Shown: positions 21,785 to 32,525 of the stretch, in pieces
Layout: each line of letters opens with the position of its first letter
Position numbering within the stretch: position 1 is the stretch's first letter
DNA from: Solanum dulcamara
Lineage: Eukaryota; Streptophyta; Magnoliopsida; Solanales; Solanaceae
Assembly: GCF_947179165.1 (NCBI RefSeq)
Contig: NC_077245.1
Span: 2,495,001-2,559,000, forward strand
Length of the DNA: 64,000 nucleotides
Direction of reading: 5' to 3'
Translations under genes and position numbers: made by a program
The notes under the pieces: model-generated
Told to the model about the DNA's origin: nothing
Database searches by the model: none
The model's input: only the letters and a program-made list of their open reading frames with translations

Positions 21785-24700
21785 ATTAGATTAATTTAAT
21801 ATTGTATTTAAATTTTATATTTATGTATTATGAATAAAAAAAATTATAAATGAGATATTAAGAAAATAAATAATTTAAAATTATTTAATATTTAAATGTT
21901 AATTCGTAATATAATAATTTTACCGTTACTTTGTGATTTCATCAAAAATATACAAAAACTTTTAATGGATGCATTTCCCAAGTAATCATATAAGTTGATA
22001 ATGACCACAAGTAGCCTTCTGATTCCTCCTATGGTCCATTAGCTTCATGTTTCTACATTTATAGCATCTCCTTCTGGCTAGGTTATCTAAACAAAATTAC
22101 AAAATATTCAATTTATAATATATAGAAATAGTGAAACAGACTTTCATAGACCTAATTATTTATTTACCAATTGTTTCCAATAAATTTAAAAGTGATAGCG
22201 AAATTGATTGGAATCACAATTCACAAATATGTGTGAGTATATTTCTTTTCTTCCCTTATTCTCCTTTCTAAATTTCTTTGATGATTCGCTCATTTTAATA
22301 TTTATCGAATGTATGATGTTTTGAATTTTCTTGTGATGCTTTTTATCGTTAAAAACATCGGATAGCGGACACTATTTAATGCTTGATAAAGAATATTCAA
22401 AAAGTTTAATTGATTAATTTTGAAATTTTGATCTCTCTATAAATATCTAAAAGTTTATGAAATAATCGAGATGTTTTTTTTTTTAAGAGAACATGTTATC
22501 CTTTTATATAGACATGAACTGAAATTTAAAATAAAGTAGCCTCAAAAAATCCTAAAAAAGATTGAACCAGTCTTATAGAATCTCATGACGTGTGCACCAA
22601 ATTAAATTAAATTAACCAAACCACATTTGTTATAAATAATTACTACTTTTAATTGACTTACAAGAAGGCTGAAATATATGTAGTATGTATACAAAATTAA
22701 ATTAACTCAACTGGAAATATTTAAAATAATCACTTATTTTAATAAAACAATATATCTTGGTACATGTACACCTTTGAGTTTCACTTGTTTATTATATTTT
22801 TGGCGATTTATTTGTTTATAATTATTGAACATGATCCAAAGAAGATCTAGTATTGTTCGTTTCCGGGCTTATTTATTTATTTTCCCCCATTTCAATTTGT
22901 GTTTTAATTTGACGGTGCAATATGATTATCAATTACTTCCTTCTTCCCACACTAATAGTCAAAATTATTAAAAATATGTATCCCAAAATGATTGCCATTT
23001 TACAAATTTAAAATGATTCATTTTGCCTTTGGTATTGAGTGTTTCTGGAAGCAATCAATATTAATTACATAGCAAAAAAAATTTAGTATAAATTTAAAGA
23101 GTTTAAATAAATATTTATTGATTGATGTTATGATTTTTCAAATAAAAAAAATTAGTTTAATCTTGTTTCTAAACAAAGTCATACTTCTTAAATAAGAGGC
23201 GCAAAAAAAGAAAAACACGAGAACTAATGTAGGAAGAATGAAGTATATTAAAGACATAATATATATATATATATATATATACAAGTTTATGTTCTTTTAT
23301 TTTTGATGTGCACAAGTAAAAATTTAAATTTATATAAAGTTGAATAAGTAAACACACATATAAAAATAATACAAATCAATTATCACGCAGACAAATATAT
23401 TTCACATGCATTGTCATATAAAATTTATGTATCTATTTGTTTAAATTTATAAAAAAATTAAATACTTATTTATATATATTCAAAATTAAAAAATATAAAT
23501 ACCAGCTAAAATTAAATTAAAGAAATACATTTACATATTATACCTATATTAAATCTTAATAGGATCAAAAACCTTCAATCATTGTAAGGAAAAGATGTAC
23601 AGACATTGTATTTAGCAATAAATTTTGAAAGAGATGAATATATTTATGCCTAGTCCTCTTTTTTTTTTTTTTTTTTGAAGTGACAATAAATTAAGGTGAC
23701 GCAATTATGTTGTCTCAATTGGCGAGCCCCTGCAATATTACTGCTAACGCAATTTCCTTGATTAATCTGTAAAAAGATAAAGCAAGTACCGAAGCAAATA
23801 ACAGAAATTAGACATGGGAAGAGAGCTGAGGCAGATGTAATGTTGTACTAACGTAACTCGTTATTTATCGTATTTTTAAATATTAATTAACTTTTTTTGA
23901 CTATATTTTAAAATCACAAAATAAAAATAAATTCTTTAATTTTCTTAAAACTCCCTATTCAATTAAACTAAGCACTATAAAATGAAAGGGATAAAATATG
24001 TTTTATAAAAAGTATAAATTTGTATAATAAACTTGTTAATTAGGGGAAGGGAAAGATTACAAGATGGGAAATCGTAACTTCACCAATAAAGTAAAAATTC
24101 AGATAGCCAATTAATTAAATTGTTAATCTTGTGACTTACAATACTTATCAAGTAATTTCCAAATATGTCAATTTGGATGTCCGAATTTTCGTCAAATTTA
24201 AGAAATTGATCTCAAAATTCAACAGTCCTGGAAAAATACTCATAATTTTAAAAAACTTAGAAATTAAAATCATAAAAATTAAATCTGGAATATATTTTTT
24301 GGAATAGAAAAGGAGAGGGGAGAATCGAGAAAGGGTTGCTTGGGGGAAAGCATGGAGTATGCAGAGTTTGCAGGTAGAATACAATTACACTCATAATTTG
24401 CATCATTCATTCGGTAGAACGTGAATAATAAAAGCTGAGCAGAGTCAAATCAGATTGCAGGCACAAGAATCGCACTATTTTTGCGTCATTTTCGACTCTA
24501 TGTGTATGTAACACGGTAAACTAAAAGATTCACCAACTTCCCACCCCCCAAACATAACAACCGATAGAAAACGTTTTATACCTAAAGTAAAATTTTCCAA
24601 ACACCAATTTGAATTAGTGTAACTCAACCAATCACCAAATGACAAACAAAAAAAATAAAGTGAGTATATGTAAAATTTAATCTAGTGTGATAAGATGAGT

Positions 24701-24939
24701 GAATCTTTTTATATATTGTATCTTACGAGACTCGAGTAGGTGTCCAATATGACCTAAAAATTGATGGTTGACTTCAATCTGAAAAAACATAAGATAGTTT
24801 TGTATTGGACTAATTTTAGTTCAATCCAACGCAACCCATTTCTAAAGTTGTCCTTCGATTTAGCCAATTCTAATCCATTTTTAAAATTTATTAATTTGGA
24901 GTTACTAGTTAGAATTTACTTTGATTTTTTCTACTATGG

Positions 24940-25370
24940 GTTGAGGCTCAAGTTCGAGGTCGAAAGTCGGGTCGCTGGTTAGGGTTGGGTCTCAAATCAA
25001 AATTAATTTAGGGTTTGGGAGAAAGTCGGGGTTGGAGTCGTGTGTTTCAAATTAGGGTCGAATGTCAAGTAAGGATCAGGTCCAAGGTCAGAGTCGAAGG
25101 TTGAATCATGAACCTCGAAATCCATGTCAAGGTTAAAGCTCGGATCCCGGGTCTCATATCTCGCATCGAGATCGGATCGATGTTGAGTCCAGAGTCTTGT
25201 TTCAAGTAAGGATCGAGTTTTGGATCAGGTCTTGGAGCTCAAATCCCAAATTTTGTATCTTAATTGAGGATTGATTCAAGGTTGAGGCTCTAGTCCCGAT
25301 CTCAAATCAGGGTCAGAATTAGAGTTTGGATCTCGAGTGTTGGGACAAGATCATAGAGAGTTGAGACTCA
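24940..25370. repeat. Degenerate GGTC/TCAAGG-rich minisatellite-like region
   Basis: Repeated variants of 'ggtc..gggtctc', 'aaggtcagagtcg', 'caagtaaggatc' recur every ~12-25 bp over about 430 bp. Base composition is strongly G-rich on the plus strand compared with its flanks. No coding frame holds over the region. Confidence 0.5.
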
Positions 25371-25753
25371 AATCTAATTTATTTATTTTTTTCAAAACAA
25401 TCTGAAAGGAAGGCAAGAGAAGTTTTAGATACATAATTATTTTGAAACAAAAAGGAGTAATTAGGAAAATAAAGTTCTTCATTCTACCCACCCCCTCCCC
25501 CACCCCCAAAAAACTATGGAAGGTAGGGGGTGGGGCAATAATGAAGAAGGGTGGTGGGAATGGGGCCAATGTTGGCAGGGCGTGGGAGAGGACTGAACAT
25601 GACATTGTCTGTTGTTTTCTTATGCTCAGTCCTATTGTTTCTCAACATAACACTCCATAATCTCATCACAGTTTATCTTCGCTGTTCCGCACTACTCCTA
25701 CTCCTACTATTCTCTCTCTCTTTCTTATCTCCTCCTTTTTCACTTTGAAACTA

Positions 25754-25790
<37 letters not shown>

Positions 25791-26320
25791 CTTCGTCTCA
25801 AGAAACCATGTTGTCTCTTGTTTCTTACATTCTGTGTTGCTTCCTCCCCAACACCCCACTTTTTTTCTCTTCCACAACCTTAAAACAAACCTCGTCACTT
25901 TAATTTTCTCTCTCTCTCTCTTCCATCTCTATTTCACTGTTTCTTAATCTCAATTTTCATGCATTTTTAAGGTGGTGGTCCGCCGGATTTTGCTTCTACT
26001 AAGGTAGTAATTCTAGGGCCCCATCCTCTTTATTTCCAGCTTAATTTCTTCTTCAACTTACCCTTTTCTTTTTCTCTTTACTCTCTCTCTCTCTCACCCC
26101 ACATAAGATTGTGAAGCAATTGATTTTTGAGTACTGTACTACACTTAGTTAAGAAGTAGAATTATAATTTTTGTTAGTTAAACTATTTTCTTCATCTTAT
26201 TGGTGTTTTATTTCTATGTTCATGGGTAAAACATAGGATTATATACACATCATAAGAAATAGGGTTAGGGTTTCTTAAATCTTAATTAGGGTTTTAATTA
26301 AGTAATTAAAAATAAAAATA

Positions 26321-28105
26321 ATGGCATTAGCTGGTGAGGAAAAGGAAATGAGAATGCCAGGTTCTTTAGGGTATCATTCACTTGATCAAAACATAGATCA
26401 AGTTCTCCCACCCTCCATTCAAGATCACGAAAAATCATCCGGCGGTGGTGGTGCAACTCCAGCTGTAGTTGGCGTTGCACCACACAATTCCTCCGCCAGA
26501 TCTAATAAATTTAACAAGATAACAACAGCAAGAGCTAGGTACCGTGAGTGTCTTAAAAATCATGCTGCTAATATTGGAGGAAATGTTACTGATGGATGTG
26601 GTGAGTTCATGCCTAGTGGAGAAGAAGGAACGCTTGAGGCGTTGAAATGTGCTGCCTGTAATTGTCACCGTAATTTTCACAGAAAAGAACAGCCTAACAA
26701 CGTTGGTGGTGACAATAATAATAATAATGCGGGGATTATGGTTGTGCATCCACTACAGCTGCCTCAACCACTACCTTCTCCGATACCGTCGTTGAATCAC
26801 CACCACCACCATCACCATCAACACGGAGGTAGATCAATTTGGACTACCATGCCACCTCAGCCTGTCAAAATGGCCTTCGGAGGTAATGTGATTATCTCAT
26901 CTAAAAATTTAAACCATTAGATGAAATATGTTTTATTTCATTCACTCAATTTGGTTTACCATGCCACCTCAGTCTGTCAAAATGTCTTCGGAGTTCCAAG
27001 GTAACATTCATAATTATAATAATTATATTATAATAATTATGTGATTATCTTATTTAAAAATTTAAATTTTTAATTTAAATACATATTTATTTACTCCCAT
27101 TATTTCATTTTATGTGTCTTTATTTCACAGGACACTAAATTTAGAAGCATAAAAAGGTGTATTTATCATATATATATACCCCGAATGTCACTGTGATTCT
27201 AAACCTTACATAGCATTTCTATTAGGTGTATCATTAAAAATAATTAGCATGAAAATGTTAGATTTAAAAGATTATTGAAATACTCTTATGAAAAGATATT
27301 CTTTTTGAAACATACACTACTATAAATAAATGTTTTTCCAACCATGAATTAGTGGAAAATTTGTACCATACAACTAGATTTTTTCACTCATTTTTCACCG
27401 AACAAGCTTACTAGAAAAATTACATGGTGAAAAACAGATTCTCACTAAAATAGCGAAAAACTTCCTACTTTTTCCGCATAAAAAATATTGCTAATTTTTT
27501 TCGTTGCTGATTCAGTTGAAATATCAATGAAATAATTTACTGAACATTTTTTGATTAAAAAAATAATATTTTTTTAGTAACAGATAAGTGCACTTAATTA
27601 TGTCTGCAACACGTTCTTCCAGGGACGAACTTGTACCTTTTTTATGAACAAAAACATGTCAACTCAATCCTAAGACCTTAGTCTGCTCTGATAATATGAT
27701 TATTGTATGATAATCTCACCTTGAAGTTAAAATCATTACTATAATTTTTTTTTAATTAACTTAATTATGTCTTCGACAGGTAGCGGGGGAAGTGGGGCAA
27801 CGGACTCATCAAGCGAAGAACTTAATTTCAACACTTATCATCATCAACAGGCAACATCAGTGCCTCCACAACAACCATTTGTGTTGGCTAAGAAAAGGTT
27901 TAGGACAAAATTCAGTCAAGAACAAAAGGAGAAAATGTTGGAATTTGCAGAGAAATTAGGATGGAGAATTCCAAGAGAAGATGACACTGAAGTACAAAGA
28001 TTCTGCTCACAAGTTGGAGTGAAGAGACAGGTTTTTAAGGTTTGGATGCATAATAATAAGAATCCTTCTGCTAAAAAGAACACAATACAAGAAGATCAAC
28101 CTTAA
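26321..28105 (+). CDS. Zinc-finger homeodomain (ZF-HD/ZHD) transcription factor
   Basis: Two exons, 26321-26882 and 27780-28105, 295 residues. Exon 1 carries the ZF-HD dimerisation domain at ~72-123: '[15 protein letters not shown]', then '[14 protein letters not shown]', then '[16 protein letters not shown]'. A low-complexity Asn/Pro/His linker follows, including a run of nine His. Exon 2 carries the homeodomain at ~225-282: '[16 protein letters not shown]', then '[20 protein letters not shown]' and the helix-3 core '[11 protein letters not shown]', typical of plant ZHDs (Met-His in place of the common Gln-Asn). The join G|GT keeps frame. ZHDs dimerise through the zinc finger and bind ATTA-core DNA. 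An intron is unusual, since I recall most ZHD genes as intronless. Unspliced RNA would end at 26920, giving 199 residues without the homeodomain, resembling MINI ZINC FINGER proteins. Confidence 0.9.
26834..27075 (+). repeat. Tandem duplication across the ZF-HD exon 1 donor site
   Basis: Sequence from 26834 (tcaatttgg..ccatgccacctcag) recurs at 26946, 112 bp on, with both copies running into a GT donor-like site (26883 and about 27002). The second copy has a ~30-bp AT-rich insertion before similarity returns at 'gtgattatct(c/t)at(c/t)taaaaattta'. Confidence 0.8.
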
Positions 28106-29801
28106 TTAATTAAATTAAGTTAAGGTTTGGGGAAAAAAATGAAATGAAATTTCTTGGGATTTGGTTTCTGCTTATGTAGTCGTACTAGGAATCGTACGTA
28201 GCTAGCAAGTTTTTTTCTTCTTTTCTATGTAGCATTATTGTAACTATGGAACCCCTTTAATCAGATTTTATTTTTATTAATTAATTATTGTACTTGCAGG
28301 AACCTTTATTCATCTGAATTTTTCAGCTCTTTCTAACACTCCCCCCTTATCACTGAATATTAGATCACTTTTTTTCCCCCTAAACTGCATTGAATTGCTT
28401 TTACTTGAGTCGTGGTATGTCGGGAACAATCTATTTTTTGAATAATGAATAAATAAAAATGATCGACGACCCAAGAGAGTGAAAATGAGTATATTTTGCT
28501 GGAAATTAAACGTCTTTCGAAATGGAAGTATATATAGTTAATAGATCGCCGTTGGATGAAAGGAAACAATGAATCTTAGTCGTTAATTTGAATTTTTTGA
28601 AAGAGTATAGTTATTTTTGTCGAATCAAAATGCAGTGTCTATTTAATTTATTATTTTTGTGTGTTGTCAATTTCAATTAATTATGATGCTTCTTGGAGTT
28701 TCTGTCACTATTTAAATGTTTATTTCCTATTTTGGGAATGGGTTGCTGCTTCTTTTGGAAAAAGAAACAATGAAGGTGGTGTTATATTTGAGGCTTAGAG
28801 CTATATAGGCATATGACCCCAATCATGTCCATGTTGATAATCAATGTTGAGTTCCATGGACATAAGGTTATAAAAATTTCCGCCTGCCATTTGACATTAT
28901 GATTTTAAATTAGTGTTTAGATATGTGATTTGTGATTATGATTTCAAATTTTGAATTCTTAAAAAATAGGATTTAGAATTTTAAGTTGTAATTTCAATTG
29001 ACTCATAAGTTTATATTTCTTAAAATAGATTTATCTTTTCAAATTTTACAAAAAAACAACTGATGCTTATTGTGAAGAGATTATATATATCATGTGAAAG
29101 ATTCTATTAATGAATGACTAATTATTACTATGTTGATTAGTGAATTTTTATAAAATTATGTGTATCTGCAAGTTAGCATATCGTAAATATTTATTTATAA
29201 AAGAAATAAGGAAATATGCAATTTATATATGCGGCGCCTTAGATTGTATAAAAATTGAGAAAACTTGATAGTTTTCATAACTTTTGGGGTTTTCATGTTT
29301 ATAAAAAAATATACAAATCACAAAATTCAAATTGCATATCATAACAAAACTTCAACTTTATATCAGTCGTGATTTTTGAAGAATTTAAGAAATAAAATTA
29401 TGATATCAAATTGCATATTCAAACGTTAATTAAAAACATGATTTCAAACCGCCCGTCCATACGGAGGCCTAGATTTGTGGAAATAATTGTACTACAATTT
29501 TTCTCGTCTCTTTTTCATGTGCTTTTGTGCAGACGTTTGATTGACTCTATTCATATCTTCACATATTTGAGACAAAAACAAAAATACATTAAACATGTAG
29601 GTCAGCATACATAATACATAAAACACGTTATCCAAAGTAATATTACAAAAACTCAGGGATCATACATACATACAAGCTAATTTTTTGGAAACTTCTCGTA
29701 TACAAACTAAATTATTCTTGGATTATAGATTGGGATTATAATTTTGAACTAATTTATCTTACTTGGGAGATAAGATAAAATAACTCCAAATATAATCGAA
29801 T
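28106..29801. other. ZF-HD 3' UTR and spacer
   Basis: The first ~200 bp is probably 3' UTR. The rest is AT-rich without supported genes. Confidence 0.35.
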
Positions 29802-29906
29802 AAAGTGGATATCCAGGATTAAGTTTGAAGTTAGATTTACGGTGTGTCTGGTTGAATTGATGATATAAATCTAATCTCAAACTTAATCTTGAAATATCCC
29901 ACCTTA
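29802..29906. repeat. Short inverted repeat, possible MITE remnant or hairpin
   Basis: Arms 29802-29839 and 29866-29906 are near-complementary ('ggattaagtttgaagttagattta' against 'taaatctaatctcaaacttaatc') around a 26-nt loop. It lies ~65 bp beyond the 3' end of the acyl-AMP-ligase-like gene. The sequence resembles Solanaceae foldback MITEs; a small-RNA hairpin is possible. Confidence 0.5.
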
Positions 29907-29970
29907 TCACGGGTATCAATCTACAACTAAAAGTTCAGAGAGCTTCTGAACTAACCCTCTGATTAAATTA

Positions 29971-31923
29971 TTAAAGAGAAGCTTTCAAAGTCCTATTTAT
30001 TGGAGCAAAAAACATCCCTTCTTCTTCTTCTTCCAAAACTAGCACTTTCTTTCCCTTTTTAGACTCTTTTTTTCCAATTTGCACCACTTTTTGCATTGTG
30101 CTTTGAACACTACTACCATTATTATTATCAAACTTCATTTGCATGATAATATTCATTTGTGACTTCATAAATTTATACTTAGCAAGCCATCTTTGTATTT
30201 TCCCAGAAGTAGTCTTTGGTACACTTCCAAATTTAACAAGTACCACAAGTCCAATTCCAACACCTTCTTCTTTCATTACTCCTTTCCTTATTCCTTCACA
30301 TATTTGCTTCAAAAACATATCACTCTCTGTTTCACCTTTTCTCTGCATCTCCGCAACAACAGCTATAGATGTGTATTCATATTCAGACATCTCAAACGCT
30401 GCAACACAACCACCTCTTAGGAAATTCGGACAAGTATTATAAGTTGATGTCTCCAAATAATGTGGATGTATTTCTCGTCCATTTGGGAGTTTGAGAATGT
30501 CTGAGCATCGTCCTGTCACGTATAAAAATCTTTGTTCTCCTTTGACAACTCCTCTATCCCCTGTTCGAATATAGCAATTTCCCGCCTTATTTTTTAGCCT
30601 GGCATTGAACACTTGTTGAGTTAAATATGGATGTCCTAAATATCCAATAGCATTGCTAGGAGATGAAATCCATATTTCTCCTTCAATTCCATCTTCCACA
30701 ATCTCATTTGTTTCTTCATTCACAACTAGAATTTCAATGTCTACATCTTCATCAAGTCTAGCACTTGGCAAGAGCTTTTTATACGTCGAAAATTTGTCAC
30801 AATTACTACTTCTCCATGATGTTGAAACAAATGTTCCATTCTCAGCTAAGCCATATGAGGGGGAAATTGCAAAAGGATTAAGACCTAAAGGCCTAAAAAA
30901 TTCAGCAAATTCTTCAACACAATCATTGTAAATTGGCTCGTTAACGATGATCAAATTCTTCAAGCTCAACATACTAATAGGATTATTAACAATTCCTGTG
31001 ATAGTTTCCCCAGTATGACCACGTTTCAACACGAGTGGTAAAGCAAATGAAGGAACAGGAGTGCAAGTTGCCTTGAACTCCGAAATCAATTCAAGCCATA
31101 TTCTAGGACGATTGACAAATGTATTCGGGGATGTCAACACATGTGTTGCCCCTGATACAATTGTCAAAAACAAAAACATGAGTCCACAATCATGGTACTG
31201 AGGTAACCATGATACAACAACTGTATTCGGGTGAAATTCATAAGCTTTCCTCGCGACTCGAACGTTATGAGCTGTAGATCCTGCAGTCACTAAAACAGGC
31301 TTAGGAATAGCAGTTGTACCAGAAGTGTACTGAATCAAATACACATCATCAACATTGCAACCATTGTAACTAAAACCACTATCAAAATTCACATTTTCCA
31401 ATTGAATTTTCATTTTCTTGCCCTTTAACTCCTCGGTTGAAATCCATCGAACCTTCTTCAAGGCCTCGGACAACTTCTTATTACTCGATCTTGCAACATA
31501 CTTCTCAACATGTTTGATGTAATCGCGTTGTGCTATAGCAACTTTAGGCCTTGTTTGGGACAAAACTCTAAGTAAATGGTGCCAATTACCGCTCGAAAAA
31601 GACGGGTGAGGAGGACTGATAGGAACAGCTAAAAGCCCAGCTCTTTGACAACCAAAAATCATTTCAACAAATTCAAGTCCTGGAGAACATAAAACAAGAA
31701 CAGTATCATTTTTTCTTAAACTAAGTAACAATTCTGAAGAAATACATTGGGCTGAATTATTTAGTTCCTCATAAGTGAGGGATGAAAACTGAATTGATGG
31801 GCCATCTTCAGCCCAAATGAAAGCTGGTTTGGACTTAAAACTTGCAAGTTTAGCCCATATTGGAAGATAAAGATCCACAACAGGTTGGTCAGGGAAAAAA
31901 GGGTCATAATTTTCATAGTTCAT
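29971..31923 (-). CDS. Fatty-acyl-AMP ligase-like adenylating enzyme (ANL superfamily)
   Basis: A complete single-exon frame of 650 residues. Motifs in order: phosphate-binding loop 'YTSGTTAIPKPV' (199-210), 'SWLPQYHDCGLM' (238-249) and 'RPRIWLELIS' (272-281), both very like bacterial FadD-type fatty-acyl-AMP ligases; adenine-binding 'SYGLAENGT' (356-364); 'YIRTGDRG' (451-458); hinge region 'YVTGRCSDILKLPNGREIHP' (468-487); and the adenylation lysine in 'TTSGKIQRW' (Lys575). Such enzymes activate a fatty or other carboxylic acid with ATP; FAAL types pass the acyl-adenylate to a carrier rather than CoA. The loop departs from the usual TSGTTGxPKG: the two glycines are Ala and Pro. The C-terminus ends in a Lys/Glu-rich tail (~600-650) beyond the usual domain. 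No signal peptide is seen; cytosolic by default. Substrate unknown. Confidence 0.85.
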   Translation of the reverse strand: MNYENYDPFFPDQPVVDLYLPIWAKLASFKSKPAFIWAEDGPSIQFSSLTYEELNNSAQCISSELLLSLRKNDTVLVLCSPGLEFVEMIFGCQRAGLLAVPISPPHPSFSSGNWHHLLRVLSQTRPKVAIAQRDYIKHVEKYVARSSNKKLSEALKKVRWISTEELKGKKMKIQLENVNFDSGFSYNGCNVDDVYLIQYTSGTTAIPKPVLVTAGSTAHNVRVARKAYEFHPNTVVVSWLPQYHDCGLMFLFLTIVSGATHVLTSPNTFVNRPRIWLELISEFKATCTPVPSFALPLVLKRGHTGETITGIVNNPISMLSLKNLIIVNEPIYNDCVEEFAEFFRPLGLNPFAISPSYGLAENGTFVSTSWRSSNCDKFSTYKKLLPSARLDEDVDIEILVVNEETNEIVEDGIEGEIWISSPSNAIGYLGHPYLTQQVFNARLKNKAGNCYIRTGDRGVVKGEQRFLYVTGRCSDILKLPNGREIHPHYLETSTYNTCPNFLRGGCVAAFEMSEYEYTSIAVVAEMQRKGETESDMFLKQICEGIRKGVMKEEGVGIGLVVLVKFGSVPKTTSGKIQRWLAKYKFMKSQMNIIMQMKFDNNNGSSVQSTMQKVVQIGKKESKKGKKVLVLEEEEEGMFFAPINRTLKASL

Positions 31924-31998
31924 GGCTATAATTTAAAGTGTATTTGTAGAGATATGCTGAATTTTGTATGAACAAGTAATTTTTTTCAAGCATGTTGT

Positions 31999-32006
31999 TA
32001 TATATA
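31999..32006 (-). promoter_or_regulatory. TATA-like box of the acyl-AMP-ligase-like gene
   Basis: TATATA-type sequence about 75 bp upstream of the minus-strand ATG at 31923. Confidence 0.4.
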
Positions 32007-32394
32007 CTACGTACTGAGACTAAAAAGGGAATTTAAAAAGTTTGATTGAGAATTTTTTTGGTATAATTTAAGGATATACTGATGGAATATTATGTATATT
32101 CTGATATATACATCAATAGCCTCGCCAATTACATGTCTTATTATGTTAAATTTCTACTACGTTATTACCTAGGATACCATTATTAAGGAGATCAGACAAA
32201 TTGCCGCGTATATTTTATCCTGTGTTGCTACATCAAGATTTATAATATTATGTTTTTTTATACATGCACAAATTATATTTTAGATAATTTTGTTAAGTTT
32301 GCAATATATTGGTACCTTGGCATATCTTTTGATACCATACCATTGCGCGGTGAATTTGTATATTTCTGTTTGGCATAGCATTGGAAGAGGTATA

Positions 32395-32525
32395 TACTCC
32401 TTCCGTTTTAATTTGTTTATCTGATTTTGATTTGGTATGGAATTTAAGAGAGTAAAAAAGACTTTTGAATTTTATGGTCTTAAACTAAAGGTATGTACAA
32501 GGTGTTATGTCGGAAAAAAGACAAT
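32395..32525. mobile_element. Stowaway-like MITE, one end
   Basis: Begins TACTCCTTCCGTTTTAATTTG, the end motif of Tc1/mariner Stowaway elements with TA target. It continues with sequence (aagacttttgaattttatgg..cttaaactaaagg) typical of the Solanaceae family. The opposite end may be the 'gttaaaacaaattaaaa' stretch near 32955-32972, but the interior is rearranged. Confidence 0.5.

Larger units (their letters stand above)
20431..26320. other. Long AT-rich spacer leading to the ZF-HD promoter
   Basis: No supported gene in 5.9 kb. It holds a degenerate ATC/CAT-rich stretch (about 21340-21705), a 39-bp tandem repeat (21707-21784), an AT microsatellite (about 23259-23281), a GGTC-rich degenerate repeat (about 24940-25370), a 33-T tract (25756-25788), and CT-rich leader-like sequence from ~25,680 to 26,100. 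The last parts are probably promoter and 5' UTR of the ZF-HD gene. Confidence 0.45.
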
